From an uncultured Lachnospiraceae bacterium (GTDB lineage Bacteria; Bacillota; Clostridia; Lachnospirales; Lachnospiraceae): a stretch of 35,119 nucleotides of DNA. The number at the start of each line of letters is the position of its first letter. The first letter of the stretch is position 1. A program made the position numbers and the translations under genes. The DNA lies in assembly GCA_910586205.1 (NCBI GenBank), contig CAJUGD010000037.1:1-35119 (forward strand). Direction: 5' to 3'. This document shows positions 16,874 to 25,021 of this stretch, piece by piece. The notes under the pieces were generated by a model. That model was not told the origin of the DNA and ran no database searches. It saw nothing but the letters and a program-made list of their open reading frames with translations.

Positions 16874-16902
16874 AGTATAACATGACAAAATGCCGGCAAA
16901 AA
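16874..16902 (-). promoter_or_regulatory. Candidate extended -10 promoter before the ROK kinase gene
   Basis: On the minus strand TGTTATACT (extended -10) lies about 25 bases before the kinase start, with a poor -35 (TTTTTG) 17 bases upstream. It sits in the 70-base gap after the dead ATPase gene and could give the transport genes their own regulated promoter, a plausible target for the response regulator. Confidence 0.45.
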
Positions 16903-16918
16903 GAGGGCATTCTTTCGG

Positions 16919-18403
16919 TTAAGGTAGACAATCCTTTGATTTTATATATTTGGCATTTTTATACCATTCAAATTCAAACTCACTTTTTTCATAGGAAACG
17001 GTGCATCTTCCGTTTTCCACTACCATCAGACGGTCGGAAATGTCCAATGTATCAGAGATATTGGCAGTAATGATCAGAACCGCAGTTCCTCCCTTTAAGA
17101 GTTCCCGCAGAAGTGACAGGATCTGCATACGCACAAACATGTCTCCTTTGGCAAGAGGCTGTATGCATACTAAGACACGAGGATGAAAAAGCAGGATCCT
17201 ATGATAAACCAAACCTATCTGCTGGCTGAGGGACAAACTTTTTATATTGGTCTCGTTAATCACATTGCCGACTAAAGAAACATATTCGTTTCGGATGCTT
17301 TTATAAATTCTTTCGGGAATGATGCTGCGCTTCAGCTTCCTATCCAGAAGAAAGGTAAGATTTTCCATGTAGGTTCTCTCGTGAAATAAAAGTGATTCTG
17401 TACAATCTTTGGGAATCACGGCGATCCCTGCCTTCAGATAATCTGCGGCCTGTGCCCTGGTATAAGGTTTATGTTCTAAAGTAATTCGGCCTTGTCTGCA
17501 GTCCTCTTTTCCGGTGAGAAGACTCAGCACGTCTCCGGAGATCTGATTGTCCATATCCAGGATGGTCAGGCATTCCCCTTTATGGAGTACAAATTCCAGA
17601 CCGTGAAGTTGTTTTGTGAAGACATCGTGAAAATGAAGGATTCCTTCCCCGGCATCCCAGACAGTCTCTTTGCCAGGAACAAACCAGTCTGTAATATAGG
17701 GGGCCATCTGCTCGTCTGTCATTTCATCCCGCTCAAACACTTTAATAATCTGCCCGTCATAAAGCAGAGAGGTCCGGTCTGCAATTCGGAACAGCTCCTG
17801 ATGATGGTTGCCCACATAGAGAACAGAAACTCCTTGTTTTTGAATCCTTTTCAGCATGTCCTGAAAATGAATCAGCTCATGCTGACTTAAAAAATTCCCC
17901 GGATTGTCAACAACAATCAGGCGGCAGCCTAAAAGCAGCCCTTTTCCCAGCTCGACCAGACAGCGTTCCAGCGGGGTTAAGTCAGATACCCGTTTGCGGA
18001 TACTGATTGGAATCCCATTTTCCTGAAAAAAGGCTTCAGCCTGGTTTTGCAGTATCCGTTCATTGATCCAATATTTTTTAAAGCCCTTTCGCAGAACAAA
18101 CAAGTTATCCACTATGGTCAGCCCTTTTACCAGATGGCTTGTCTGCTCAATAACACAGACCCGGTTAAAGCTTCCGTCGCTGTAAGAATAGCGGTTGATG
18201 GTTTTTCCGTCATACCAGACAGAGCCAAAGGAGATCGGGTGATTTTGACAAAGCAGGCTGATCAACTGATCGTGTCCTTTGTCCCGTCCGGTTAAGAGCC
18301 CCATGATTTCCCCGGCAAATATTTGGAGATTCAGATTGTCAAGCAAAGCTTCTCCATTTCGAATCAGACTTACATGCTCCATCCGCAGCAGCTCTCGTTT
18401 CAT
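16919..18403 (-). CDS. Catalytically dead two-domain ABC ATPase homologue
   Basis: The 494-residue protein aligns along its whole length with sugar ABC ATPases such as the one at 14359-15867, but every catalytic motif is decayed. Domain one: Walker A GENGAGKST is TGRDKGHDQ, the signature is DLTPLERC, Walker B DEP is DNP and the switch His is replaced by Asn. Domain two: the P-loop is DMDNQISGD, LSGGNQQ is LSLSQQI, and Walker B DEP is IQP. The frame is intact, with GGAGG before the ATG, so it is a maintained pseudo-ATPase rather than a pseudogene. It lies 12 bases after the histidine kinase gene. A regulatory or structural role with the transporter or kinase is inferred, not shown. Confidence 0.85.
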   Translation of the reverse strand: MKRELLRMEHVSLIRNGEALLDNLNLQIFAGEIMGLLTGRDKGHDQLISLLCQNHPISFGSVWYDGKTINRYSYSDGSFNRVCVIEQTSHLVKGLTIVDNLFVLRKGFKKYWINERILQNQAEAFFQENGIPISIRKRVSDLTPLERCLVELGKGLLLGCRLIVVDNPGNFLSQHELIHFQDMLKRIQKQGVSVLYVGNHHQELFRIADRTSLLYDGQIIKVFERDEMTDEQMAPYITDWFVPGKETVWDAGEGILHFHDVFTKQLHGLEFVLHKGECLTILDMDNQISGDVLSLLTGKEDCRQGRITLEHKPYTRAQAADYLKAGIAVIPKDCTESLLFHERTYMENLTFLLDRKLKRSIIPERIYKSIRNEYVSLVGNVINETNIKSLSLSQQIGLVYHRILLFHPRVLVCIQPLAKGDMFVRMQILSLLRELLKGGTAVLIITANISDTLDISDRLMVVENGRCTVSYEKSEFEFEWYKNAKYIKSKDCLP

Positions 18404-18415
18404 GGCAGCCTCCTC

Positions 18416-19453
18416 TTAACTTTTGTGTGCATTTTCTTTTTCCACCAGAGGAAGAACAAGCAGCGCGTCTGTCCCTGCCCCCTTCCGGCTGTAGAAGGTG
18501 ATTCCAAACTCCTCACCGAACAGCAGCTTAATTCGGTTATTTACATTTACAAGAGCAATCCCGCCTCTCTTTCCGGTATCCTCTGACACATGATCAAGGG
18601 TCAGACACCGCAGTTTCTCGTTAAGCCGCTTTAAGGTTTCCTCATCCATTCCCATGCCGTCGTCAGACACACGAATGCGCAGCCGCTCATCACTGGCCCC
18701 AATTCGGATTACCAGGTTTCCCCTGCCGATCTTTCTTTCCAATCCATGATAAATAGAATTTTCTATAATGGGCTGGAGAGTGAGCTTTGGCAGACGGTAT
18801 TGAAGAAGCTTCAACTGATTTCGTTCCTCGTCATGTTCATACTCAATACTTAAAGCCAATCTGTCTCCAAAACGGAACTGCTGGATATAATAATAATTTT
18901 CAATATTGGCAAGTTCATCCTCCAGAGTTACCAGATGTTCTACCTGGGAGATGGTATAGCGGAAAAATGTTCCCAGGGCCTCTGTCATTTCCGCCACGCT
19001 GTCAAGACCTGCAAGAAGTGCTTCGCTGCGGATTCCTTCCAGGGTATTGTACAGAAAGTGAGGGTTGATTTGGTTTTGAAGTGCCAGGTATTCTGCCTGC
19101 TTTTTGGAAACATTGATCAGATTATTCTTGTCAATCATTTCATTAAGCCGCATTATTACCTGCTCTCCCTCCGGAGTAAAGGGATGACGCACATGAAACA
19201 GATCATCATGTATGTAGCCCAAAATAAACTGTTCATAGATTTTATGGGTTTCCTTGTAGGGAATGATTACCAGGCGGTACATGCAGCAGAGATAAGCGGC
19301 GGCGGCAGCCGTTAAAAGTGTGATCGGAAAGAGTCCCTGACCAGACCCAATCCATGTAAGCCACAGCATTCCCAGGGCAGCGAAAAGAAGGACAATCCCC
19401 AATCCTGCGCAGAAAAAAAGCCGCCAGGATATATATTTCATTTTTCTGTTCAT
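18416..19453 (-). CDS. YesM-like sensor histidine kinase lacking an extracytoplasmic sensor domain
   Basis: This is a membrane histidine kinase of the His_kinase/HATPase pair used by YesM-type systems, which control sugar uptake in Firmicutes. The 345-residue protein has two adjacent transmembrane helices at about residues 11-34 and 41-58 with only about six residues between them. A short linker follows, then the phospho-acceptor motif NPHFLYNTLE (His132), N-box PIIENSIYHG, and the ATP-lid glycines in SDDGMGM and GKRGGIALVN. Typical YesM proteins have a large extracellular Cache-like domain of about 250 residues; it is missing. The start overlaps the response regulator stop by four bases (ATGA), indicating coupled translation. 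Confidence 0.9.
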   Translation of the reverse strand: MNRKMKYISWRLFFCAGLGIVLLFAALGMLWLTWIGSGQGLFPITLLTAAAAAYLCCMYRLVIIPYKETHKIYEQFILGYIHDDLFHVRHPFTPEGEQVIMRLNEMIDKNNLINVSKKQAEYLALQNQINPHFLYNTLEGIRSEALLAGLDSVAEMTEALGTFFRYTISQVEHLVTLEDELANIENYYYIQQFRFGDRLALSIEYEHDEERNQLKLLQYRLPKLTLQPIIENSIYHGLERKIGRGNLVIRIGASDERLRIRVSDDGMGMDEETLKRLNEKLRCLTLDHVSEDTGKRGGIALVNVNNRIKLLFGEEFGITFYSRKGAGTDALLVLPLVEKENAHKS

Positions 19454-21057
19454 GAGTACAGCTTTCTATACTCATTTGGCTTTAAGCCTGAGTATTTGGC
19501 AAAGGTTTTTGAAAAATAGCGCACATCACTATAGCCTACGGTTCGGCAGATATCTGCCACGGTTCGGTTGGTTTCCTTTAAAAGCCGTTTTGCCATATCC
19601 ATTCGAACCTTGGAGATATATTCCAGAAAGGTCATTCCGGTATCCTTTTTAAATACCGTGCTGAAGTAGGCTGGGGATAAATCTGCCAGAGCGCTGGCCT
19701 GCTCCAGAGTAATCGGTTCCCCATAATGTTCCGCCACATATTGCTTTACAATGCGGATGGGACGGTTCTCGTCCTGACGCTTGAGCCGTGCGGCTTTTTC
19801 ATAGGATACGGTAATCCTCCGAATCAGATAATCAAAAAGTTCAGCCGCAGAGCTGCAGTTCTCGGCTCCGGTAAGAAAGCTTTCCAGGAAATCCTCCTCA
19901 ATGCGGATACGATAGTTTTTCATAAAAAACAGATAAAGGTTGCACACTTCCTTTGACATTTGAACAATCTCATGACCTGTCACATCAGGCAGAGCAAGCA
20001 TTCTGGTCTTTAGCTCTATCATGGCGTCACGGACAGAAAACACTTCCAGGCTTTCCAATGATTGGGACATCCGGTTATTAAACTCTGCAAACAGGGAGCT
20101 TTCGGCAAAGGATTCTCGCTTAGGCAAATCTCCTTCCAGCAGTTTGCCGGTTCCGGCGATTAGACGCTCCTCAATCATCCGCCTGGCATTTTTTAAGGAT
20201 AGCTCCAGCCCAGACAGCTCATGGCATACAGTGCCCAAAGCCATGGTTGCCGCAGAATCCTTAAAAATCCCTCCCTGGATGCGCATTTCATCTAAAAGAG
20301 CCTTCATTTGCCGATGAAGATTTCCCTGATGCTTTTCATCAAAATTCAGCAGGAAGTAAAAAAAGCTGCCGACAGAGGTCATTTCATATTCCCAGGTATA
20401 TGCTCCCAGCAGCCGGTCCATGGCATTCCGCGCTTTTTCTGCTATAAAGAAAAGATTTTTCGGATCGTCAAAGACACGCCCGTCCATTTTTAATATTGCG
20501 ATGGAAAATTTTCCCGGACAGAAGGAAAAGTGAAATTCCTGGCTGATCTGTTCTAAGGAGTACTGAAGCCTTGTTTTATTCCTTCGGAAGACCAGATCGG
20601 ATAAAAAGGTTTGCCGGAGTGTTTCCTCATCTGTTTTCATGGTCAGCTTTACCTTTTCCTCAAGAGAAAGCTGCTCTGTTTCCTCCCGGAATTTGCCGCT
20701 GAGCTTTTTTAGGGTTTCTGTCAGCTCATCTTTTTTGATAGGTTTTAAAAGATAGGCGCTGACCCCGTATCGGATGGCAGTCTGGGCATATTCAAAGTGA
20801 CGGTAGCCGCTGATGATTACAAATTCCATTCCGGGATTCAGCTCCTTGCCCATACGGATCAGTTCCAGACCGTCACAGCCAGGCATACGGATGTCTGTAA
20901 TTACAATATTGGGAAGATGCTTTTGAATCATTTCCAGAGCTTCCACTCCGTTTTCAGCAGTGGCAGCTACCTGCATGCCAAGATCCTCCCAGCATACCAG
21001 TTTTTCGATGAGCTGACAGATTTTTTGCTCGTCATCTGCAATCAGTACTTTTAACAT
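19450..21057 (-). CDS. YesN-like response regulator, receiver plus AraC-type DNA-binding domain
   Basis: This transcription regulator is paired with the histidine kinase downstream. The 535-residue protein has a receiver domain at residues 1-120 (IADDE acidic pocket, phospho-acceptor Asp55 in VITDIRMPG, Lys in YLLKPIKK). A long middle region at about 125-425 has no assigned function. The two-helix-turn-helix AraC domain forms the C-terminus (ITLEQASALADLSPAYFSTVFKK, VADICRTVGYSDVRYFSKTF). It probably activates the transport genes that follow. Its ATG overlaps the end of ksgA by seven bases, and an AAAGGAAG site within ksgA can serve as its ribosome binding site. Confidence 0.93.
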   Translation of the reverse strand: MLKVLIADDEQKICQLIEKLVCWEDLGMQVAATAENGVEALEMIQKHLPNIVITDIRMPGCDGLELIRMGKELNPGMEFVIISGYRHFEYAQTAIRYGVSAYLLKPIKKDELTETLKKLSGKFREETEQLSLEEKVKLTMKTDEETLRQTFLSDLVFRRNKTRLQYSLEQISQEFHFSFCPGKFSIAILKMDGRVFDDPKNLFFIAEKARNAMDRLLGAYTWEYEMTSVGSFFYFLLNFDEKHQGNLHRQMKALLDEMRIQGGIFKDSAATMALGTVCHELSGLELSLKNARRMIEERLIAGTGKLLEGDLPKRESFAESSLFAEFNNRMSQSLESLEVFSVRDAMIELKTRMLALPDVTGHEIVQMSKEVCNLYLFFMKNYRIRIEEDFLESFLTGAENCSSAAELFDYLIRRITVSYEKAARLKRQDENRPIRIVKQYVAEHYGEPITLEQASALADLSPAYFSTVFKKDTGMTFLEYISKVRMDMAKRLLKETNRTVADICRTVGYSDVRYFSKTFAKYSGLKPNEYRKLYS

Positions 21058-21932
21058 GGAACGCTTCCTTTCTGTAATAATGTATCACATAACCGTGCAA
21101 ACTGCTCTAAGCTCAGGGTTTCTCCACGCACAGCAGGGGGCAGGCCCAGATTGGCAATGGCAGCAGCAATCTGTTCCTTTTCAAAAGAAAGCTCAGCAGA
21201 ATGGGAGAGTCCGTTTAACAAAGTTTTTCTGCGCTGGCTGAAAGAGGCGCGGATAAGCCGGAACATCAGCGCCGGGTCTTGTACCTGTACGGGCGGTTCG
21301 GCATAGCGGGTAAGACGAATGACCGCAGAACCGACCTTGGGGCGGGGAAGAAAACAGTTAGGAGGCACATTGGCTACCAGATAGGGGCTGGCATAATACT
21401 GGACAGCCAGGGATAAGGCGCCATAATCCTTAGAGCCAGGGCCGGTCTGCATACGGTCAGCTACCTCCTTCTGAACCATTACCGTAATGTTTTGCACAGG
21501 TACATTTTTCTCAAACAATCCCATAATAATAGGGGTGGTAATGTAATAGGGCAGGTTTGCCACTACCTTAATGGGACGTCCCTGGTTGTATTTACGGGCA
21601 AGGCCGGCAATATCAACCTTCAGAATGTCATCGTGAATCAAAATCACGTTATTATAAGCCTGAAGCGTGTCCTTAAGAATGGGTATCAGGTTGGAATCAA
21701 TCTCAACTGCTGCCACACATCCGGCTGCTTCTGCAAGGTATTGGGTCATGGTGCCGATACCGGGACCGATTTCTACAACCATATCCTCCTTGGAGATCTC
21801 TGCCGCAGCAATGATCTTATCTAATACCCGCGTATCGATTAAAAAATTTTGACCAAATTTCTTTTGGAAAGCAAAGTTGTATTTTTTGATGATCTCAATA
21901 GTATTTTGTGGGTTGCATAATCTGGGTTCCAT
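21051..21932 (-). CDS. ksgA: 16S rRNA dimethyladenosine transferase
   Basis: KsgA (RsmA) dimethylates two adjacent adenosines near the 3' end of 16S rRNA, a late step in 30S assembly. The 293-residue protein has FGQNFLID, SAM-binding motif I VVEIGPGIGTMT, and the catalytic motif NLPYYITTPI, all typical. The length is normal. It is the first gene of the minus-strand cluster. Its ribosome binding site is weak (ACAGG), and a GC-rich palindrome (GGCGCCGCC) lies about 20 bases before the ATG. It overlaps the sugar response regulator, an unusual partner for a ribosome biogenesis gene. Confidence 0.96.
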   Translation of the reverse strand: MEPRLCNPQNTIEIIKKYNFAFQKKFGQNFLIDTRVLDKIIAAAEISKEDMVVEIGPGIGTMTQYLAEAAGCVAAVEIDSNLIPILKDTLQAYNNVILIHDDILKVDIAGLARKYNQGRPIKVVANLPYYITTPIIMGLFEKNVPVQNITVMVQKEVADRMQTGPGSKDYGALSLAVQYYASPYLVANVPPNCFLPRPKVGSAVIRLTRYAEPPVQVQDPALMFRLIRASFSQRRKTLLNGLSHSAELSFEKEQIAAAIANLGLPPAVRGETLSLEQFARLCDTLLQKGSVPC

Positions 21933-22196
21933 AAAAGAAATACCTGTCGGCGGCGCCGTCTTTCTATTTTAAATTTTCGGTTATGTATTTTCAGTCCTAT
22001 CATCTGATGCAGGGGTCAAAAGACTTTTTGCCTTCTATGATACCCCGGATTGCTCTGCATTTTATACATGCCCTTTTGATCTTGGTATCATTATATTATT
22101 TAAAAAGAGGATTTTCAATGGGTTTATTTGTTCAGCACTTTTTTGTCATAGTTGCAGCAGGTAGACGCATAGAATGGTTACTAAAGGAGTGATAGC

Positions 22197-24233
22197 ATGT
22201 CTAATTATCGCAGGTTAATCTCATATATTTACGCATACGAGGGAGGAATCAAAGGGAAAAATATAGGATTTGCCAAAATCGAGGTACGAAACGGACAATG
22301 CAGGATTCATGTTAACGTAAAGAAGATTTTTCTGGGAAGCAGTGATATCGGGGTCTATCTGCTTTCGCCAAACCGTGAGATTCTGCTGGGCCGTATTTTT
22401 ATCCGCAATGGGGCAGGAGAATTTCGGGTGAATGTAAGTGCCGGGAATGTGGAAGGCAGCGGATGTACCATGGAGCAATGTTATGGATTGACCATTCATG
22501 AGACAGAAAATACATGGCGTACCTACACGACCATATGGGAAGATGCAGTGACCCAGGCGGCAGAGGTGGAACTGGCAGATGTAACCTCAGACAAGGTGGG
22601 AGTCCAGGCAAGGCAGGAACCCCGGCCTTCTGTCTCAGAAGAAATAAAGAGACAATTAGAACAGGAAGATGCCCGGCGGGATGCAGTGACACCCTGGAAG
22701 GAGATAGGACAGGAATCAAAAGCCGTACAGGAGAAAACAGCACCAGACCATGCCCGTTTCCAGGTAATCACAGGGATGCTGCCTCGGGAAAGTTCAGAGA
22801 GCAGTACTGACGAACAGGCACAGGAAGAACCCGGCACAGGAAGTCTGGGAGAGAGGGCAGAAGACAAAGACAGCCGGGAAGGGAAAACGGACGAAAGAGA
22901 AGAACCGGTTGAAGGAACTGGGGGAGGGGCGGCTAGAGAAGATGCAGAGAGACTGACTGAAGGAAGTCAGGGAGCTTTGACAGGAGAAAATGAAGAAAGA
23001 GAGATTAAAGGAGGCGAAAGAGGAAAGACCGAAGAATATGCAGAGGCACAGACAGAAGAAGGAATGGGAGAACAGGCGGGTATAAGTGCAGAAGGACAGA
23101 GCGTAGGAAGAACGGGAGAACAGAGCGGAGGAAGAACAGGAGAACAGAGTGGAGAAGGAACAGGAGAACAGGGCGAAGGAAGAACGGGAGAGCAGAGCGG
23201 AGAAGGAACAGGAGAGCAGGGCGCAGGAAGAACAGGAGGGCAGGGTGTAGGAAGAACAGGAGAACAGAGTGGAGAAGGAACAGGAGAGCAGGGCGTAGGA
23301 ACAATAGGAGAGGCGACAGCAGGAGACGTTGGCCGTCAGATTAGAGGAGGTGAAGACGAACAGACCAGGGAAGATACAGGAAAACAGAATGGGGAAATCG
23401 CAGGACGGCAAAATGAAGCAGGCACCGAAGAACGGACAACAGAAACTCCCCAAGTTCCGTTTTGGGAAAATTCAAAAGAACCATGGGTACAGACCGGGCA
23501 ATCTCAGACTGGCATGGCTATGGCACAAAAGTTTTTGGCTTCCAAAAGACCGGCTGACGGGAAGTCTCCCGGAGAGAGGCTTCTAGAGCAGCTTATGACA
23601 GAACGGCCCCAAACGGGTTCTTTTGGAGAGGAAAATGTGGGGCAGAGCCGGGATCGCGTCCAGGAAAGGGTTTTGAAATTCGCCAAGGTTCTGATGCAGG
23701 GAAAAAGTCCCGGCACAGAAAACTCTGCCCGTCAGGAAACAATCCTTGAGACTGTGAAGGCCGGGCCAAGGCCAGTCTCTGTAATAGAGACAACACCGCA
23801 CACTTTGCCGGAACCAGGAGATCCGGCAAGACTAAAAGAACTGGAACGGCAGGAAAAGGAGGAGGCTGTTCAAGGTACAATATGGGGCCAGCTTCAACGC
23901 CGTTATCCGAAGGTATTGGCATTTGATTATGTTCATGGAAGTGAAATACTGACGATCAAGCCCCAGGATATAGGCATTCTGCCTCGGGAAAATTGGGTAT
24001 ACGGAAACAATAGCTTTTTGCTTCACGGATATTATAATTACAGACATTTGATTCTTGCAAGGCTGGAGATTCCCGGAGGAACTTTTCGCTATCTATTGGG
24101 AGTGCCGGGGCACTATTTCAGCAATGAAAAAAATCTGGCATCCATGTTTGGATTTCCTAATTTTGTGCTGGCAAAAAAACAACCAGAGGAGGATGGCCGG
24201 TTTGGGTATTGGTATACTGACCTTCGTCTGTAA
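22197..24233 (+). CDS. Large hypothetical protein with an 8-residue repeat tract (DUF6128-like)
   Basis: The 678-residue protein has two conserved-looking ends and a low-complexity middle. Residues 1-115 form a beta-rich domain (AKIEVRNGQCRIHVNVKKIFLGSS; GRIFIRNGAGEFRVNV). Residues about 200-430 are Glu/Gly/Gln/Arg-rich with an 8-residue tandem repeat. Residues about 560-678 form a second domain (IKPQDIGILPRENWVYGNNSFLLHGYYNYRH; LGVPGHYFSNE). From memory this resembles a Lachnospiraceae-restricted family (DUF6128), but the label is not certain. No signal peptide or membrane segment is seen. AAAGGAGTG precedes the ATG. The function is unknown; the order of domains suggests two folded heads on a flexible arm. 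Confidence 0.8.
   Translation: MSNYRRLISYIYAYEGGIKGKNIGFAKIEVRNGQCRIHVNVKKIFLGSSDIGVYLLSPNREILLGRIFIRNGAGEFRVNVSAGNVEGSGCTMEQCYGLTIHETENTWRTYTTIWEDAVTQAAEVELADVTSDKVGVQARQEPRPSVSEEIKRQLEQEDARRDAVTPWKEIGQESKAVQEKTAPDHARFQVITGMLPRESSESSTDEQAQEEPGTGSLGERAEDKDSREGKTDEREEPVEGTGGGAAREDAERLTEGSQGALTGENEEREIKGGERGKTEEYAEAQTEEGMGEQAGISAEGQSVGRTGEQSGGRTGEQSGEGTGEQGEGRTGEQSGEGTGEQGAGRTGGQGVGRTGEQSGEGTGEQGVGTIGEATAGDVGRQIRGGEDEQTREDTGKQNGEIAGRQNEAGTEERTTETPQVPFWENSKEPWVQTGQSQTGMAMAQKFLASKRPADGKSPGERLLEQLMTERPQTGSFGEENVGQSRDRVQERVLKFAKVLMQGKSPGTENSARQETILETVKAGPRPVSVIETTPHTLPEPGDPARLKELERQEKEEAVQGTIWGQLQRRYPKVLAFDYVHGSEILTIKPQDIGILPRENWVYGNNSFLLHGYYNYRHLILARLEIPGGTFRYLLGVPGHYFSNEKNLASMFGFPNFVLAKKQPEEDGRFGYWYTDLRL
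23106..23312 (+). repeat. 24-bp tandem repeats encoding GRTGEQSG / EGTGEQGx
   Basis: Eight full 24-base units and one partial unit run from 23106 to 23312. They encode alternating octapeptides GRTGEQSG and EGTGEQG(E/A/V), so there is a 48-base higher-order period in part. The strand is strongly purine-rich. Such tracts expand and contract by slippage. Confidence 0.9.
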
Positions 24234-24288
24234 AAGACTTTTCAATCAAAGGTTTTTTGTGTATACTAAATATTCGAAGGCCAGTATA
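24213..24288. repeat. Inverted repeat spanning the end of the 678-residue gene
   Basis: TATACTGACCTTCG at 24213-24226 and CGAAGGCCAGTATA at 24275-24288 pair over 14 positions with one mismatch across a 48-base loop. The left arm is inside the last codons. It may work as a terminator-like structure or mark an element boundary. Confidence 0.6.
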
Positions 24289-24293
24289 GCGTA

Positions 24294-24460
24294 CTAGTAC
24301 ATCGTTGCACTAATTCCCGAGTAAATAGTACTCGCTATCCGCGCCATCTGCACGCCTGCGAAGCTAGCCGTAGGCCCCACTACGCCGTCGCTTCGCAGAC
24401 CCACAGCTGACACGAATATCAAGCACTATTTACTTCAGGATTAATGCAACGATGTACTAG
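24294..24460. repeat. Palindromic repeat element, 167 bp
   Basis: Two 36-base arms, CTAGTACATCGTTGCA... at 24294-24329 and its near-complement at 24425-24460, pair with about five mismatches. Nested inside is CTGCGAAGC with GCTTCGCAG, and at the centre CGTAG with CTACG. The whole unit folds into one long hairpin. It has no coding capacity and resembles REP-like or MITE-like intergenic elements. Confidence 0.75.
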
Positions 24461-24469
24461 AGAAACAAA

Positions 24470-24506
24470 GTACTAGCCGGCACCACTGCGCCGTCGTTTC
24501 ACAGGT
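24470..24506. repeat. Partial second copy of the palindromic element
   Basis: GTACTAG followed by AGCCGGCACCACTGCGCCGTCGTTTCACAG resembles the element interior AGCCGTAGGCCCCACTACGCCGTCGCTTCGCAG at 24366-24398. It lies ten bases past the full copy, directly before the tadA ribosome binding site. Confidence 0.55.
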
Positions 24507-24525
24507 GTATAGAATGGAGGAAAGC

Positions 24526-25020
24526 ATGGCTAAAATGACGCCAGAAGAAAAATACATGAAGGAAGCCATCCGTCAGGCAAAAAAGGCAGAAGCATTGGGA
24601 GAAGTGCCCATTGGATGTGTAATAGAATATGAAGGAAAACTTATTGGACGGGGATATAACCGCCGGATGGCAGACAAAACTGTCCTGGCTCATGCAGAGA
24701 TTCTTGCCATAAAAAAGGCATGTCGGAAAATGGGAGACTGGAGACTGGAGGGATGCACCATGTACATAACCTTAGAGCCCTGTCCTATGTGTGCAGGGGC
24801 CATTGTCCAGGCCAGGATTTCCCGGGTGGTGATCGGCAGCATGAACCCCAAGGCAGGATGTGCCGGGTCTGTGCTGAATTTGCTGCAGGAGGAAGGCTTT
24901 AACCACCAGGTAGAAACTTGTACAGGAGTGCTGCAGGAGGAGTGTTCTGACATGCTTTCACAATTTTTCAGGGAACTGCGCAGGAAAAAATCAAAAAAGA
25001 CAGGTTCAGACATAATATAA
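24526..25020 (+). CDS. tadA: tRNA-specific adenosine deaminase
   Basis: TadA converts adenosine 34 to inosine in the anticodon of tRNA-Arg, allowing wobble reading. The 164-residue protein has the zinc and catalytic motifs HAE (in VLAHAEILAI) and PCPMC (in TLEPCPMCAGAIVQARI), and an N-terminus EKYMKEAIRQAKKAEALGEVPIGCV typical of the family. The start at 24526 has GGAGGAAAGC upstream; an in-frame ATG at 24505 has no such site. In many Firmicutes tadA is followed by SRP RNA and dnaX, as here, although two membrane-protein genes and a phosphofructokinase gene are interspersed. Confidence 0.95.
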   Translation: MAKMTPEEKYMKEAIRQAKKAEALGEVPIGCVIEYEGKLIGRGYNRRMADKTVLAHAEILAIKKACRKMGDWRLEGCTMYITLEPCPMCAGAIVQARISRVVIGSMNPKAGCAGSVLNLLQEEGFNHQVETCTGVLQEECSDMLSQFFRELRRKKSKKTGSDII

Positions 25021-25021
25021 G

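Noticed and set aside
16919..18403. Pseudogene call for the degenerate ABC ATPase
   Set aside because: The reading frame is uninterrupted for 494 codons with good translation signals, so it is described as a dead-enzyme homologue and not as a broken gene.
21983..22192. 69-residue hydrophobic ORF upstream of the 678-residue gene
   Set aside because: No ribosome binding site precedes its ATG and no family is recognised. It may be chance reading through the promoter region; a short internal version starting at 22118 is equally unsupported.
23106..23312. CRISPR-like array
   Set aside because: The 24-base repeats are directly adjacent without unique spacers, stay in frame and encode a peptide repeat.
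22794..23453. 219-residue Ser/Cys/Phe-rich minus-strand ORF
   Set aside because: It is the complement of the purine-rich repeat tract of the 678-residue gene; the odd composition is a by-product.
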